Shown piece by piece: positions 21,980 to 33,488 of a stretch of DNA of 64,000 nt. The first letter of the stretch is position 1, and each line of letters starts with the position of its first letter. The position numbers and the translations under genes were made by a program. Source of the DNA: Sesamum alatum (taxonomy: Eukaryota; Streptophyta; Magnoliopsida; Lamiales; Pedaliaceae); assembly GCA_034509735.1 (NCBI GenBank), contig JACGWO010000006.1:13580645-13644644 (forward strand), in the 5' to 3' direction. The notes beneath the pieces were generated by a model. The model did no database searches and was not told the origin of the DNA. It was given only the letters and a program-made list of their open reading frames with translations.

Positions 21980-22808
21980 ATTGCCTTTTAAGTTTGTAGA
22001 AAATGAAGGATTTAGGCAATTTATCTCCGCCGCATGTCCACAGTTTAATGTCCCTTCATAAACCACTATAACTAGGGATTGTTATAAGTTGTTTTATGAT
22101 GAAAAGAATAAGTTAAAAACTTATTTCAAAAATTCGGGACAAAGAATCTCATTGACCACGGACACATAGATTTCTAATCAGAGACTCACCTATATGTGTT
22201 TGACTGCGCATTACATTGATTCTGATTGAAAATTGCATAAGGTTATCCTTAATTTCATCCCATGTCCTACTCATAAAGGTGACGATGTTGGATTGTTGAT
22301 TGAGAAATATTTGTTGGATTGGGGTATTGATGAAGTGTTTGTTGTAACTGTTGATAATACTTCGTTAAATGATACGACTGTTGCTTACTTGAGATGAAGA
22401 TTTGTTAATAGGGGAACTGCTATTTGTGAAGGAAAATATTTGAATATGAGATGTGTGGCTCATATTATCAATTTAATTGTCAAGGATGGATTGAAGGAAT
22501 TGAATGATTCCATTGAGCATGTCAGAACTATTTTTAGATATGTTCGTCAATCACCTGCTAGGACAAAAAAATTTAACGAATATGCTGTTGAGGAGAAGGT
22601 TCAAAGCAAAAAATCATCGTGTTTAGACGTCCCTACAAGATGGAATTCAGTTTATACTATGTTAGATACTGCTCTCATATTTCAAGGTGTGTTTGAAAGA
22701 TATGCAATATATGATGCTGATTTTCGTGGTGATTTTATGTCTGATGGTCCTTATGGTAGAATTGGATTGCCTACGAAATATGATTGGGTTATGGTTGAAG
22801 TGTTGTGA
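21975..22808 (+). pseudogene. hAT transposase central region
   Basis: Coding-like sequence continues from ELPFKFVENEGFRQF (about 21970) through RISLTTDT (about 22146, the region of the first catalytic Asp) and VDNTSLND (about 22350). It then continues in an open stretch 22440-22808 with MRCVAHIINLIV and CLDVPTRWNSVY, all standard hAT blocks. In-frame stops occur near 22065, 22168, 22230 and 22395. At least four lesions make this non-autonomous. Confidence 0.85.
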
Positions 22809-22881
22809 CGATGTTGCGACACTTTTATGAGCTAATCAATCGAGTATTTGGGTCATGGTATGTGCAATCTAACATTTTTTT

Positions 22882-23226
22882 TTGGATGAAATAAGTGATA
22901 TCTGCACCTTATTGAAGGAATGGATTGAGAGTGATGATGACTGTTTGGTAGATATGGCTCGAGAAATGAAGGTAAAATTTGATAAGTATTGGGGTAGTGT
23001 CGATAAGATGAACAAGATGTTATATGTTGCTGTTATGCTTGATCCTCGGAAAAAGTTCGGTTATCTTCAGCATATTTTCAACAATATGTATGAGCCACAA
23101 ATAGCAACGATGATGGTAAGTTTGGCCAAAGATGTTTTCTATGATATATTTGAAGATTACAACAAAGCATATTCTTCGATAACATCACGTCCTTCCACCA
23201 CTTCGTCCACGTCTAGTGAATCATAA
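22882..23226 (+). pseudogene. hAT transposase DUF4413-like region
   Basis: The 114-codon stretch reads MAREMKVKFDKYWGSVDKMN and VAVMLDPRKKFGYL, hallmark sequence of the plant hAT RNase-H-like middle. A Ser/Thr-rich tail (about residues 98-114) ends at a stop (TAA, 23224-23226). A frameshift separates it from the preceding block near 22800-22880. Confidence 0.85.
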
Positions 23227-23331
23227 CAAGATTATGGTACTGCTAGTAGTCCAATAAAGGAAGTTAGTAAAATCAGGATAAAGAAATGGAAATAAATATT
23301 ATCTGAGGTTGGACGTAGGGAAAAGTCTGAG

Positions 23332-23655
23332 TTGGATTCATATTTAAATGAAGAAATTATGGATGAAGATGAATCTCCAATATTTGATATCAAGGAATGG
23401 TGGAAAATGCATTCTCCGAGATTTTCCATCTTATCACGATTGGCATGGGATGTGTTAGGTATGCCTATATCTACCATTGCATCGGAATCAACTTTCAGTA
23501 CTGGAAGTCGTATCATTGATGATTTCAGAGCATTATTGGGTCCAAAGATGGCACAAGCTTTAATTTGTAGCCACGATTGGCTACGACACGCTCCGGTGAA
23601 ACCAGTTGAAGAGGACTATGACATGATCGAGAAAATTGTGAAAGGTATATGTTAA
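23332..23655 (+). pseudogene. hAT transposase C-terminal dimerisation domain
   Basis: It contains LDSYLNEE just upstream, then DIKEWWKMHSPRFSILSRLA, PISTIASESTFSTGSRIID and ALICSHDWLR. This is the hAT dimerisation domain, with its conserved Trp and SExxFS core intact. It ends at TAA (23653-23655). Splice-like sites near 23700-23880 suggest short extra 3' exons in the ancestral gene, but these are not certain. Confidence 0.9.
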
Positions 23656-24352
23656 TTTAATATTTATTTATTTATTGAGAATATTAGTTTATTCAATGTT
23701 GACATCTTTTATTTATGTTATACTTGTAGATGGCCTATCAAGTGTTGGCTTAGAGTCAACCATCATCGGATTATGATGTTATATGTCACGTAAGTATGAT
23801 TTTATTTCATGTACTTTTTTATAATTTTATTTATATTTGTAGTATAATATCTTTCTTTTTTGATTTTGTTTCAATAGGAAATTGACGGAGTTTCAATTTC
23901 GGCTCGACGGATTTTCACTCAAGATTCTCAAAGTTGACAGAGCTTCAAACTTTTTGATTTTATTTGTAGTGAATGGATGTTATTTTTTCATTCAATATAT
24001 TGTCGTGTTAAACTTTTCGTTGAACTTGAACACTTGAAATATTGAATTATTATTTTCATATTTTGAAATGGAGTGCGTATGAATGGTCCGAATGGAATGA
24101 TATTCGTATGAATCATATCGTATCGTATCAATTGTTATTTTTTTTATATTTTTATATTTTTAACATGTATTTTTGGTCAAAATTGAAATTTAAACAAAAC
24201 GGTAATTTTTTTAATTATTATTTTCGATTTGAAAACCGAACCGAAGTTTGTTCTTCGGTTCGGTTTTCAGTTTTATAAATATTCGAACCGAAAATCCGGT
24301 TAACCGAATTTTTGGTTCGATTCGATTTTTTTAACCGAAATGCACACCCCAA

Positions 24353-24929
24353 ACTTTAGCTATGAAGTGCATTCAGTAAGGTGGGAAGTCCAAGAAGACT
24401 ACAAGCAAGAAGTGATGGTTTGTGTGTTTGAGTGGGGTTTCTTTTTGCTGGACTATTTTTGTTGGTTGTATAACTTCAAATATGTTTAAGAAGGTATTTT
24501 GAGGGATGCTCAGTACCCAAAACTTATGCATTGTGATTTTTTGTGTTTTGTGAGGGTCAAACTTGTTTTGTGTATTGAGCACTATCTATTGAAGTATTGA
24601 AATTGATGATCATTTGTTACGTTTTTGTGTATTGGTAGTTTTGTTAAGTTGTGTGAGTGGCTATTTTTTTTTTCGCCTCCATCTTTGGCTGGTCGTTTTT
24701 TATTTTGCCTCCATTTTCCTGTAAAAAAAGGGCAACAAAGTAAATTTTAATGCCATCAACTGTAGTAAACGGACTCTCTTTCCTTCGTTAGAATTTAACA
24801 AAAAATGGCATTTGGGATTAAGTTGAAAACTTTTTGGAAAGAAATGGGACCAAATCGGAAATCGCGTAAAGCATGGACTAAAACAGAAAAGTCCATTCTT
24901 TATGGGACGAAAAAGATAATATAGCCTAG
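24353..24929. repeat. Fragment ending in a MULE-end-like repeat (copy of 42205-42380)
   Basis: 24766-24925 closely resembles 42205-42380 in the same orientation. Shared blocks include CATTTGGGATTAAGT, GGAAATCGCGTAAA and a closing GGGA(C/T)GAAAAA. At 42205-42380 this block lies upstream of the MULE coding region, so it may be a terminal repeat of that family. 24361-24700 shows no recognisable gene. Confidence 0.45.
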
Positions 24930-25438
24930 AGATAATTACACCAAATCTCAGCCCTCTCTGAGATTTGGTGTAATTACACACAAATTCTTTATAGTTTGAA
25001 AAATTACATTTAATACTCTTGAGGTTTGCTTTCGTCTAACAAATAAGTCCCTCCATTAGTCAAAATACACTGAATTTGCCAGTATTAATAAAAAAAACTA
25101 GATAAAAGTCCATATTTATCCTCCATGAATTTATTACTAACTTATTGCAGGCCAAACGAATCTTTTAATAATTAAACTACCCTTATATCTTTAACCGTAT
25201 AAGATAGTTTAGTCAAAAAAGATTTATTTGACCTGCAATAAGTCAGTAGTAAGTCAAGGGTAGATATCAATTTTCGTTCAGTTTTTATTATCAACAAATT
25301 TGGTGAATCTTGACTAACAGGAGGACCTATATGTTAGACGGAAGCAAACTTTAGGGGCACTAGATGTAATTTTTTAAATCATAGAGGGTCTACATGTAAT
25401 TACACCAAACTTCAGGGAAGGACGGTGCAATTATCCCT
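24930..25438. repeat. Foldback element with long inverted repeats (about 510 bp)
   Basis: The two halves are inverted copies over about 230 bp. The left GATAATTACACC pairs with the right end GGTGCAATTATC, and a TTATTGCAGGCCAAA block near 25142 pairs with TTTGACCTGCAATAA near 25228. A second, perfect 19-bp hairpin lies at the left end (24933-24976). It is non-coding and probably a MITE. I could not define a target duplication. Confidence 0.65.
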
Positions 25439-25831
25439 TCTTTTTATAGGATAAGCTACGCCTACACCTCTTGAGATTAGATTTAAATATATAAATATGT
25501 TTTACCTTTTGTAAAATTATAGGCGCACTCCCTTATCGGGTGTTAATATAATGTAACTTAAGGATATTTGTGTAAGTTCTTACCACTGAATAGGGGTGTA
25601 CTTGTAATTATACTTATAACCTCAATGAATGTAAAAGTAAGGGTATTTGTGCATTTGGATTTAATCTTAATGGGTGTTAATGTAATTTACCATTATATAT
25701 TGGTGTCAGATTCATGCGTGAAATTATGCATTTTAACACGAGACGCGTGTCAATTATATGGTGATACGACGCGAATATATGATGTATAGTATGATAGAAG
25801 ATTCTCATTGGAGTTATATTTATTAATGGGA

Positions 25832-25851
25832 ATGTGTGTGTGTGTGTGTGT
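25832..25851. repeat. (GT)n microsatellite
   Basis: A run of alternating G and T just left of the diverged foldback element. Confidence 0.8.
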
Positions 25852-25885
25852 GAACACTTATCTATGTGTGCACAATTAATTTGAA

Positions 25886-27456
25886 GGTAAATTATATCGA
25901 CATCTTTTAAGGTTAGGTCTAATTATACAAACACCCTTTGTTGTTAGCGAAAGTAAAAGTGTCGGAAATAAGCTTTAAAATATTCTAAATTTCCAAATTA
26001 TTTTCAACACTTTATTTCAACTTAATGTGCCAGTTTAATTTGATATTATTTGAGGTTTATGACCTTATTATTATAGTCATTTTATTGTGATCTTATAAGG
26101 TTCACAAGTATTTGTCCATTATGTTTGATATTTATGTGGCTCATTTAATGTTGATTTTATTATGATATCATGAGTTCTTATTAAGCCACTTAATGTTTAT
26201 AATGGTCCAATTCTTTTACAACTATTCATAAGCCACTACTTTTCTTCATTTGGCATATTGACATTGAGTAAACTCTTTCATTCAAAAAGTTTCATTGTGT
26301 CAAAATACTTCTTACATTTCACACAAGTAGAGTTTGGCAACAAGAGTGTCGACTGATTCTTAGTCTACCCGTGGTCGTGCACATGTGAAAAGATATTGTT
26401 AAGAGGTAATCGGGTTTTATTCTGAAGTCATGGTCAATCATCAATACCTACACGCAGGGAGGCAATCATGACTTTAGGATAGTGACTAGTGTCGTGACTC
26501 TCTAACGATGCAACTTCTATTTTTTCAAGTTTTATTTAGGGTTCGTTTGGTTCAAATAAGAGGAAAGGGGAAGTGAAAGGGGGAGGGGGAGGGGAAGGGG
26601 GAGAGGGAGGAAAAAATAATAGTTTTCCTTCAAGTTGTTTGGTATGATTGGAAGGGGAGTAGCTCTTAAATACTTCCCCTCGTTTGGTACGAGAAAAACA
26701 TATTGCAAAAAAAAAAAAAAAAGACTAATTTTTGTAATTTTACTGTTTAACCATTTCTCTTCACTTTGTATTAGAATATAAACAAGTTAATATTATACAA
26801 TATAATTTTAATATATCAAAGATTTAATAACCTTATTAATAAAAATATTTATCAAACAAGAACAATAATACTTTTTACGTGATTGTTGATTTCGACGTAG
26901 TAGCTTTTCCAATGATTTGGTTATCTTTTCTCTGGAGACTATGTAAGGTATTATCAGCGGGAAGAAGAAAAGAATTGGAGGGCAATATATATATATATAT
27001 ATATATATATGCGCAATAGAGTAATAAAACTAAAATATGTATTTTTTTTTGGTCTTTTTGGCCTTCCACTTTTCCGCCAATTTCGGACGGAAATAAAATT
27101 AGATTCCGGATGAGTTTCATACACATTCAGTTTTACTTCCCCTCCATCTCTTCCTCCAAATCAAACACTAAATTTTTTCTTATACATCCCCTTTTAGTTC
27201 AACTTCTCTTATACTTCCACTTTTCACCCCAACCAAACATACCCTTAGTTATTTCATTACTATATGAATGAGATAGTTTATTATACTGATATTTTATGCT
27301 CAAAGATATAGTCCGAGATAAATGAACACAAATCACACAATATCCACAACAAAAAGTATATCATTTGAGGTTGTGGTTGTAATTACAAGTACAACCCCTA
27401 TTCAGTATCGGTGTAATTACACCTAACATTAGGAAGTGGCGATGTAATATGCCTTA
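25886..27456. repeat. Diverged foldback element interrupted by a Tourist-like MITE
   Basis: The left end GGTAAATTATATCGACATC resembles the reverse complement of the right end (GGCATATTACATCGCC). A block near 25587-25625 also pairs with 27364-27405 in inverted orientation. The inner part holds a Tourist-like insert (26539-27244). A (GT)n tract lies just outside at 25832-25851. The borders are approximate. 25439-25885 holds related but unresolved repeat sequence. Confidence 0.4.
26539..27244. mobile_element. Tourist-like (PIF/Harbinger-derived) element, 706 bp
   Basis: It starts GGGTTCGTTTGGTT and ends AACCAAACATACCC, inverted copies with two mismatches. TTA duplications flank it (26536-26538 and 27245-27247). 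Purine-rich sequence near the left end (26570-26610) pairs with pyrimidine-rich sequence near the right end (27130-27220). It holds an (AT)n tract at 26984-27011. It is non-coding. Confidence 0.75.
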
Positions 27457-27962
27457 ATTTAAAATTAAGAAATAAATATTTTTTTTAAAAAAATATGTAT
27501 CTTAATTGGATATATAAAAATAGAAAAAGGATGATAGTTAATTGAGAAAAGAATGAGAGAATAAATGAATTAAGAAAGTTATGAAGTGAGAAAAAAAATA
27601 GTAAACAATTTCAAAAATAAAAAAAGAAACATATATGGGATGGAATAAAAAGAATAGCAGACCAAAACAACGTTAATTGAAAATACCAATAAAAAAAAAA
27701 GAAGTGCTCTTCAATTATATATAAGAAAAGGCGTAGATATACTCTTTTTTAGAACAAACAAGAAACTTATATTTTTTAATTTAACATAAAAGTAAAGTAC
27801 ATGTGGAGAGGTAGTTTACATTTTTAGCCTTGTTTTTTGGTTGTGACTTTCTAGAAAGAGTGCCAGTCACTTGTATGCTTTCAAAAAGCTACAATTGAAG
27901 TCCTTTTTCTTGCTTATATTCAAACAAACAAACAGATTTATGAAACATATTTATGCAACAGA
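27457..27962. other. AT-rich non-coding stretch
   Basis: About 500 bp of AT-rich sequence with poly-A runs lie between the foldback element and the MULE C-terminus. The left terminal repeat of the MULE should lie in or beyond it, but I cannot recognise one. Confidence 0.4.
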
Positions 27963-28311
27963 TTACAAGTAACAAACAAACAAAAACTTATCAGTTAATT
28001 TTCTGGCCCCATCAATGTTTTCCTCCTCCACATTCTCATTCTGTGTCTCATTTTCAGCATCTAAAGAGGCAACAAATTCTACCTCTTTCCTAATATCACA
28101 CCCTTTATTGTTATGTCCATAACCCCCACAGAAACTAGACTTCACCACGTAATGCAATCTCTTTAACTTTGTCTGGTTGTTTTGTCCTCTAACTCCCTTC
28201 CTCCTTTTATTTGCTAGTTCATCCCTTTCTAATCTCCTTGCTCTTGCAGGTCTGGCAGCACTTCTACCATAATTTGGGGAAGCTGGAGGTATGTACCCTG
28301 TTTTGGCCCAT
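27963..28311 (-). pseudogene. MULE transposase C-terminus (zinc-knuckle region)
   Basis: The - strand reads QLWAKTGYIPPASPNYGRSA, then a basic stretch RARRLERDE, then SSFCGGYGHNNKGC. MULE transposases end with P-x-GRPxKxRRxxPDE and a C-x2-C-x4-H-x4-C knuckle. Here the first knuckle Cys is Ser. The first ~14 codons of the open frame (to 28355) lie in the inserted LTR and do not belong to the MULE. Confidence 0.75.
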
Positions 28312-28316
28312 AGTTG

Positions 28317-30565
28317 TGTTAGAATAGGTGACCAGAAAGTTAATTGGATTGACAATTTTGGGAATTATTCGTCAGTCTTTATTACATCAATATTATCCTG
28401 ATGAATATAGTAAGTATTCATCTATGGCACTGAGTTTGTTGTGCTACAAACGTTGAACGACGTTTCAACGTCACAACAAATGCCCATAGACCAATTGGAT
28501 AACCCATGTAGTTGGGTTGCGCATTGGATGGAGGCTACAAAACCAACTTCTGAGGGTTGGTCTAAAACATTCCAAGTCGAGGACCTCGAGACTGGGCATC
28601 GAGTGTCCTATTGAGACTTGCACTAAGTATTGCATTCACCGGGGGGAGTGCCGAATTTCATTGGCGACAGACAAAGGTCGTCTATGCAATTTTAGTGGGT
28701 TAGTTGACAAGGTGGTCGACTGACTGAACTGACTCGCGAGAATCATCATATGGAAGCCTTGGAGGCTTGGTCGGTGCATATGACTGGAATTTCCGGTTTC
28801 GATAGTACGGGATTAGTCTTCGGACTTGAGGAATCATGACAGTCATGTGCATATGACTGGAATTTCCGGTTTCGATAGTACGGGATTAGTCTTCGGACTT
28901 GAGGAATCATGACAGTCATGTGCATATTGAAGATTGTATCTTGGATCTGGCGAGATGTGATCATTCTGTAAGATGGTCATTATAAGTCTTGTCCAGTGCA
29001 GTTGGAGTATGTAGCGAGGATGGTGGATTCCAAGATAAGATCTGTCCCCTGTCAGTATATGACGGTGATGTCTCCTATACGCTCTGAGATAGTTTAGACT
29101 CTTAAAGTCTATGATCATAGAAATTGATTGAGTAGGAAAGGATTTCCTATGTTGATTGATAGAGTAAACGCATCTCGGGTACGAAGCATAGTTGCCTAGT
29201 CAAGGATGGGAACCGACGCCCAATTTTATACTCTAGACTAACGCCAGGAGGCGGTCGACAGTAGGACCGTACCTGTACGGAATCGGCACCTAAATATTCA
29301 TGCTAACATTCACCTAGTCTCTAGTACCATGGACCGTTGCTAAATGACCACCTATGGTGATAGGCTCCTATTGGACACGAGCCCAAGTCTAGCTGAGAGT
29401 GAACCTAAAGGGTCACACACAAATCACCGAGTAGGTGAAGGAATTGACTTGGAGTCAATTTTTGAGGATGATAAGTAATTGGATTACTTATGGGATTGTC
29501 CATTGGATGGACGGACCGATATGTTTTTATCGGTAAATGGGATTTACCGATTAAGTAGTGAATCGAAGCTTGGATCTTTAATTGGATTAAAGATCAATGG
29601 GAATTATTTAATTGGACCATGAATTAAATAGAATTTAATTCTTGGGCTTATTGTAATTGGATTACAATAAAATCCGGTCCATTAAATCTTGACCCAAGAG
29701 AGGTGTTAATTCCACTTTTGGAATTAGAAGAAGTTGAACTTCTTCTAAAAGGGGATGGCCGAAAATTACTTCTTTTGAAAGTACTAAAATTGGCCATGAA
29801 GGCCGTTGATGACAAGTTGACTTGTCTCTTTTGGAAAGAGACCAATCAATTCTAATCAAGCCTCTTTCACTTGGTATGAGTAAATCATACCTTATAAAAT
29901 GGTAGGCTTGATTGATGATTAATGGGGATTGATTGGAATGTATCTAGACATCCTTGGATGAACCTAGACACATTCCAATAATCACATTAATAAAGTATAT
30001 ATATATATGTGTATATACTATCATCAAAGACAAGAGTTTTCTATTCATCTTTTTGTAGGAAAAAGATGAAAACTCTCTACCCTCTCTCTCTACTCTCTAA
30101 ATCCTCTTTGTTGCTTCATTGATCTAGGATCAATTGAAGAACAAAGTAAGATCAAGAAGGAACACTAATTTGATAGTGTAATCCCTTCTTCGATTTCATC
30201 CTCTAGATCCTTTTTTCTCTAGTAAGAAAAACGAGATCTTTCCCAGTGTGGTGTGGACTATGTTTGAGGGTCTCTAAGTTGGGACCTCGCATGAATGAAC
30301 GTCGGGAGGAATCAACGCGTGTAGCCGATCGAAATACAAAATCGAGAAAGGTATTCCCACTTACATTTATGCTCTCAGTTTCTTCTTTATTCTATAGCCA
30401 CGAACGCTTGTTTATTTTATATGTTTATATTCTGCGTTTATACATCGATAGCTCGGGAACGTTCAAGGGCACACCCTTTGAACGCGATTTAAATTCTTTT
30501 TATTTTGCACGTTTCTATCTCCACCGCGCTTTCGCCGCATTTCCGGGCCGTTCTGCTTTCCTTCA
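28317..30565 (+). mobile_element. Solo LTR (2249 bp), copia-like, inside the MULE
   Basis: It starts TGTTAGAATAGG and ends CTTTCCTTCA, with perfect AGTTG duplications on each side (28312-28316 and 30566-30570). Excising it brings the two MULE transposase pieces together at the expected NGPQLW-type junction. A TATA-like (TA)n run at 29996-30010 is followed by a CT-rich leader-like stretch (30070-30110). There are no pol genes. The TGTTAG start suggests copia, but the superfamily is an inference. Confidence 0.85.
28774..28919 (+). repeat. 73-bp tandem duplication within the solo LTR
   Basis: A 73-bp unit beginning GTGCATATGACTGG occurs at 28774-28846 and again at 28847-28919, essentially identical. 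A third start follows at 28920. It is a recent local duplication inside the LTR. Confidence 0.85.
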
Positions 30566-30602
30566 AGTTGTGGCCCATTGACATGTGCCATAGCATATGA
30601 AT

Positions 30603-30845
30603 TCACCCTGTGAAGGTCTCCAAAGTGTAGAATGTATGAACAAAGTCAGGATTAAGGTTTTGGCAAGCAATGGCACTCATGCCATGATTACATGTGATGC
30701 CACTGAGATCCCATTTCCTACAGGAGTAACTATGATGCAACAGATTTACAGTGTACCTAGAGCCATCATAGCATGCAATCTCATATTTGTTATCATCATA
30801 TTTGATCGGGATGCAGTCTAAAGCTCTCTCCATGTTTTTTTTCAC
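30603..30845 (-). pseudogene. MULE transposase SWIM zinc finger
   Basis: The segment reads RYTVNLLHHSYSCRKWDLSG, then ITCNHGMSAI, which is the C-x-C..C-x-H SWIM pattern (CxCxnCxH) with only one Cys of the first pair apparent. SWIM fingers follow the catalytic core in plant MULE transposases and FAR1-like proteins. A DFVHTFYTLE block (about 30645-30615) continues the usual C-terminal wording. Confidence 0.8.
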
Positions 30846-30849
30846 AATT

Positions 30850-31692
30850 TGTTTTATCTTTGGTCAGATCTTTCCTTCCCATTTTTTTAGGGCCCTATCT
30901 CTATTCTCTGGCAACCTAGTCATAAGGAACTCCGGGATCCACTCTAACATTGTGAGCATTAGCCTCTCTCTTGCATCCAAGATGCAATTAATTAAAAGTT
31001 TCACATATGTTGTTGAGCAATATATCACACTTTGGCAATGTGTTGAAATAACCCCTGCTCCAATGAGTATGTGGCTTGTCACTGAACCAATCATGTGCTT
31101 GTTGAGATAGTGCTGCCATCTCTTGCATCCTCAACTCCCACTCTTGGACTGTTGTAGCTCTGGCTGCATTCCAAAAAGCAATCTTGAAAGCCTGTCCCCT
31201 GAACCCTGTTGTCTTTGAAATTACCATGGTGGTGTCTTACACAAAACCTCTTATATGATCCTGGGAATACTGAGTCAAATACAGGCACTAGGCTTTTTTT
31301 GTTTGTTAGAGATAAATGTGTAGACATCATCTATGACAATCTCCAAGTCACTCTTCGAAAGCTCCAAAAAACCATTCCCAAGATGCTCTTGTCTCCTCAC
31401 TAACAACAACAAAAGCAATTGGAAATAGATTGTTGTTAGGGTTCACAGACATAGCTGTTAGAAGTATCCCACCATGAGGGCCTTTTAAATGGAACCCATC
31501 AACCCCTATCAATGGCCTACACCCACTTCTAAATCCCTGCTTCAATGAATTGAAGCATATATATAACTTGTCAAATTTTTTATCCCCACTGCCATCACTG
31601 TTGTCCACCATTGACATCAAGACTGTAGGCCCAAGATTGGTTCTCCTCAACTCCTTAGCATAACCACAACTTGTTATATTGCTCATCACCAT
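30850..31692 (-). pseudogene. MULE transposase catalytic region
   Basis: The block GCRPLIGVDGFHLKGPHGG (about 31500-31445) holds the first catalytic Asp (VDGxHLK). ILLTAMSVNPNN and FPIAFVVVSEETRASWEWFF follow, all typical of the MULE DDE domain. Frames then shift (near 31350, 31230, 31090), with further blocks FRGQAFKIAFWNAARATTV, HTHWSRGYFNT, KCDILLNNICE and LDARERLMLTMLEWI. Several frameshifts make it non-functional. The enzyme would cut and join Mutator-type termini. Confidence 0.85.
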
Positions 31693-31699
31693 CCCCTTG

Positions 31700-32481
31700 C
31701 ACTTTTTGTAAGACCTTTCTCCTTGCCTTGTATGTTTACTGCTTAGATATACTCAGTCTTAAATCTTTACACACCTCATGTCCTAACCCCTTAATATTTC
31801 TCTTCGGGCATGTTCTGAATTTATCTTCAAATCTTTAGACAACCACCTAGAGGTACAGTTTTAATGCCCTCCCACAGTTGTGTTCAGATTTATACTCCCT
31901 TATTTGGAAGGACTCTTCAACACATTTTGCATAAACTCTCCTTAGATCATTTTTTGTAATTTTCAGATTTCTCTTTGTTTTAATGGCATGTGAATGTATT
32001 GCTTCTATAAATTCCTTTTGTTACTGAAAACCATCCCAAGTTCAAATGTAGGATCCATTATGTTTGATGTTCTAAACACAGGAAATGTATCTTTCCCTTC
32101 CCAATCAGATCCTACATCAGATTCAAAGTCATCCTTACTATTTATCAAATCATCATCATCAATAGAATCATTACCATCCCCACTATCCTCATTACCACCC
32201 ACAACATCCCCAACCCCAGCTTCATCCTCAGCCCCATTGTTATCACCATCACTAAGGTCAAACTCACTATCCTTAAAGCTATCAGTTTCTGATTCAGAAT
32301 CCCCAGCCCCCTTATCCTCCCCATTAGTCTCTATTAGTAGCTTATCGCCCTCATCAATTGGATTAGATGACCCTATTTGAGTCCCAATACCATCTAACAT
32401 TGCATCTAAGTACAATACTAGCTCCCTATTTTTGGTCACATAACCATCAGATAATTGCAACAAATCTGTTTGGTACAACAC
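31700..32481 (-). pseudogene. MULE transposase N-terminus
   Basis: The open stretch 32481-32005 is highly acidic with Asp/Glu/Gly repeats (residues about 40-130). It ends in FRTSNIMDPTFELGMVFSN, the usual lead into the MuDR DNA-binding domain. The continuation (FIEAIHSHAIKTKRN, NDLRRVYAKC, about 32005-31930) is in other frames. This is the N-terminal regulatory and DNA-binding part. Confidence 0.7.
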
Positions 32482-33488
32482 ACTTCTCCATTTACCTGTT
32501 TCCAGCTATAATATTTTTTAACCCCATTACACCCTAGTTTTTGTACCAAACTATAAGGCCATCTTTACTTAATTGGATGGGATTAGGGGGGTGATTGACT
32601 AAAACTTGATTAAAACCCGGATTAGATAGAGTATGATTATGCAGTGAGATATTTACTTGTATTTTCGAACTTAGGATTAAATAATGATTACCTTTGACTT
32701 TGGTGTATGCAAATAGTGATGTTATTGTGCAATTACAATTGTATCCTTGTAATAAAAAAATCATGAAGTGACATGTTGAGTGTAATTGAAGACTTCTACA
32801 CCCCTCTTCTACTCCATTTCATCCTCATTCTTCCATTTTCCACCGTTGGAGGAGCTTGGACACCGAATATTCAGGCCAAAAACAGATTTGGCTCGTTTAT
32901 ACTTGGTGGTGTGGAGGTTAACCGGAGTCATCCCGAAGTCCCCAAACGAAAAGGTTAGTCCTTTAAGACACCACCTTCGGTAGATAAAAAACTTAACACC
33001 GACTTCTTTCTATCTTCTGTGTAGGATTAATTGAAATTGATAAATCTGTTTCAAATTTTGAGATCAGTTCGTTGATTTCTGTTCATTGATGTTGTTACGG
33101 TTAATTTCTCGGTTGAAGGATGATACCAACTATTGCGCAAAAATGTTTTTTTCTTGTATTTGTCCCCCAACACTATTCGAATGTTTGGATATGTTAATAT
33201 ACAAATTATTCCATATTTTCAAAACCCAGTTTAACCTACAGATGATTAGCTATGTTTTCTTCAATTTATTAGAAATTATTCGAATTGGCTATGGGATTAC
33301 CGTAATCTCACTACCTAACCATTTCATATTTCACACAAATGTATAATCCTTAGTTAGGTGAACTATTGGTGACACGAACTATGCGCTTTGGTGACACTCA
33401 ATCATTACTTGTTCCAAATTTATTTTAATGTAGTTTTCATTAACTATTGAATTCTATGCAATTATTATCCTATTGGTTCTTAATTCAG

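Larger units (their letters stand above)
20504..24352 (+). mobile_element. hAT transposon (3.85 kb) with TIRs and 8-bp target duplication
   Basis: Ends are TAGGGGTGTGCA and TGCACACCCCAA, inverted copies of each other. Flanking 8-mers are ACTTCAGC (20496-20503) and ACTTTAGC (24353-24360), 7 of 8 identical. Subterminal CCGAAC motifs are repeated in both orientations (20525-20640 and 24233-24340), as is usual for hAT transposase binding. It encodes a BED zinc finger, a DUF4413-like middle and the C-terminal dimerisation domain, with stops between them. A GA-rich leader (20840-20875) and a probable leader intron (GTGAGT at about 21058) precede the coding region. Confidence 0.9.
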
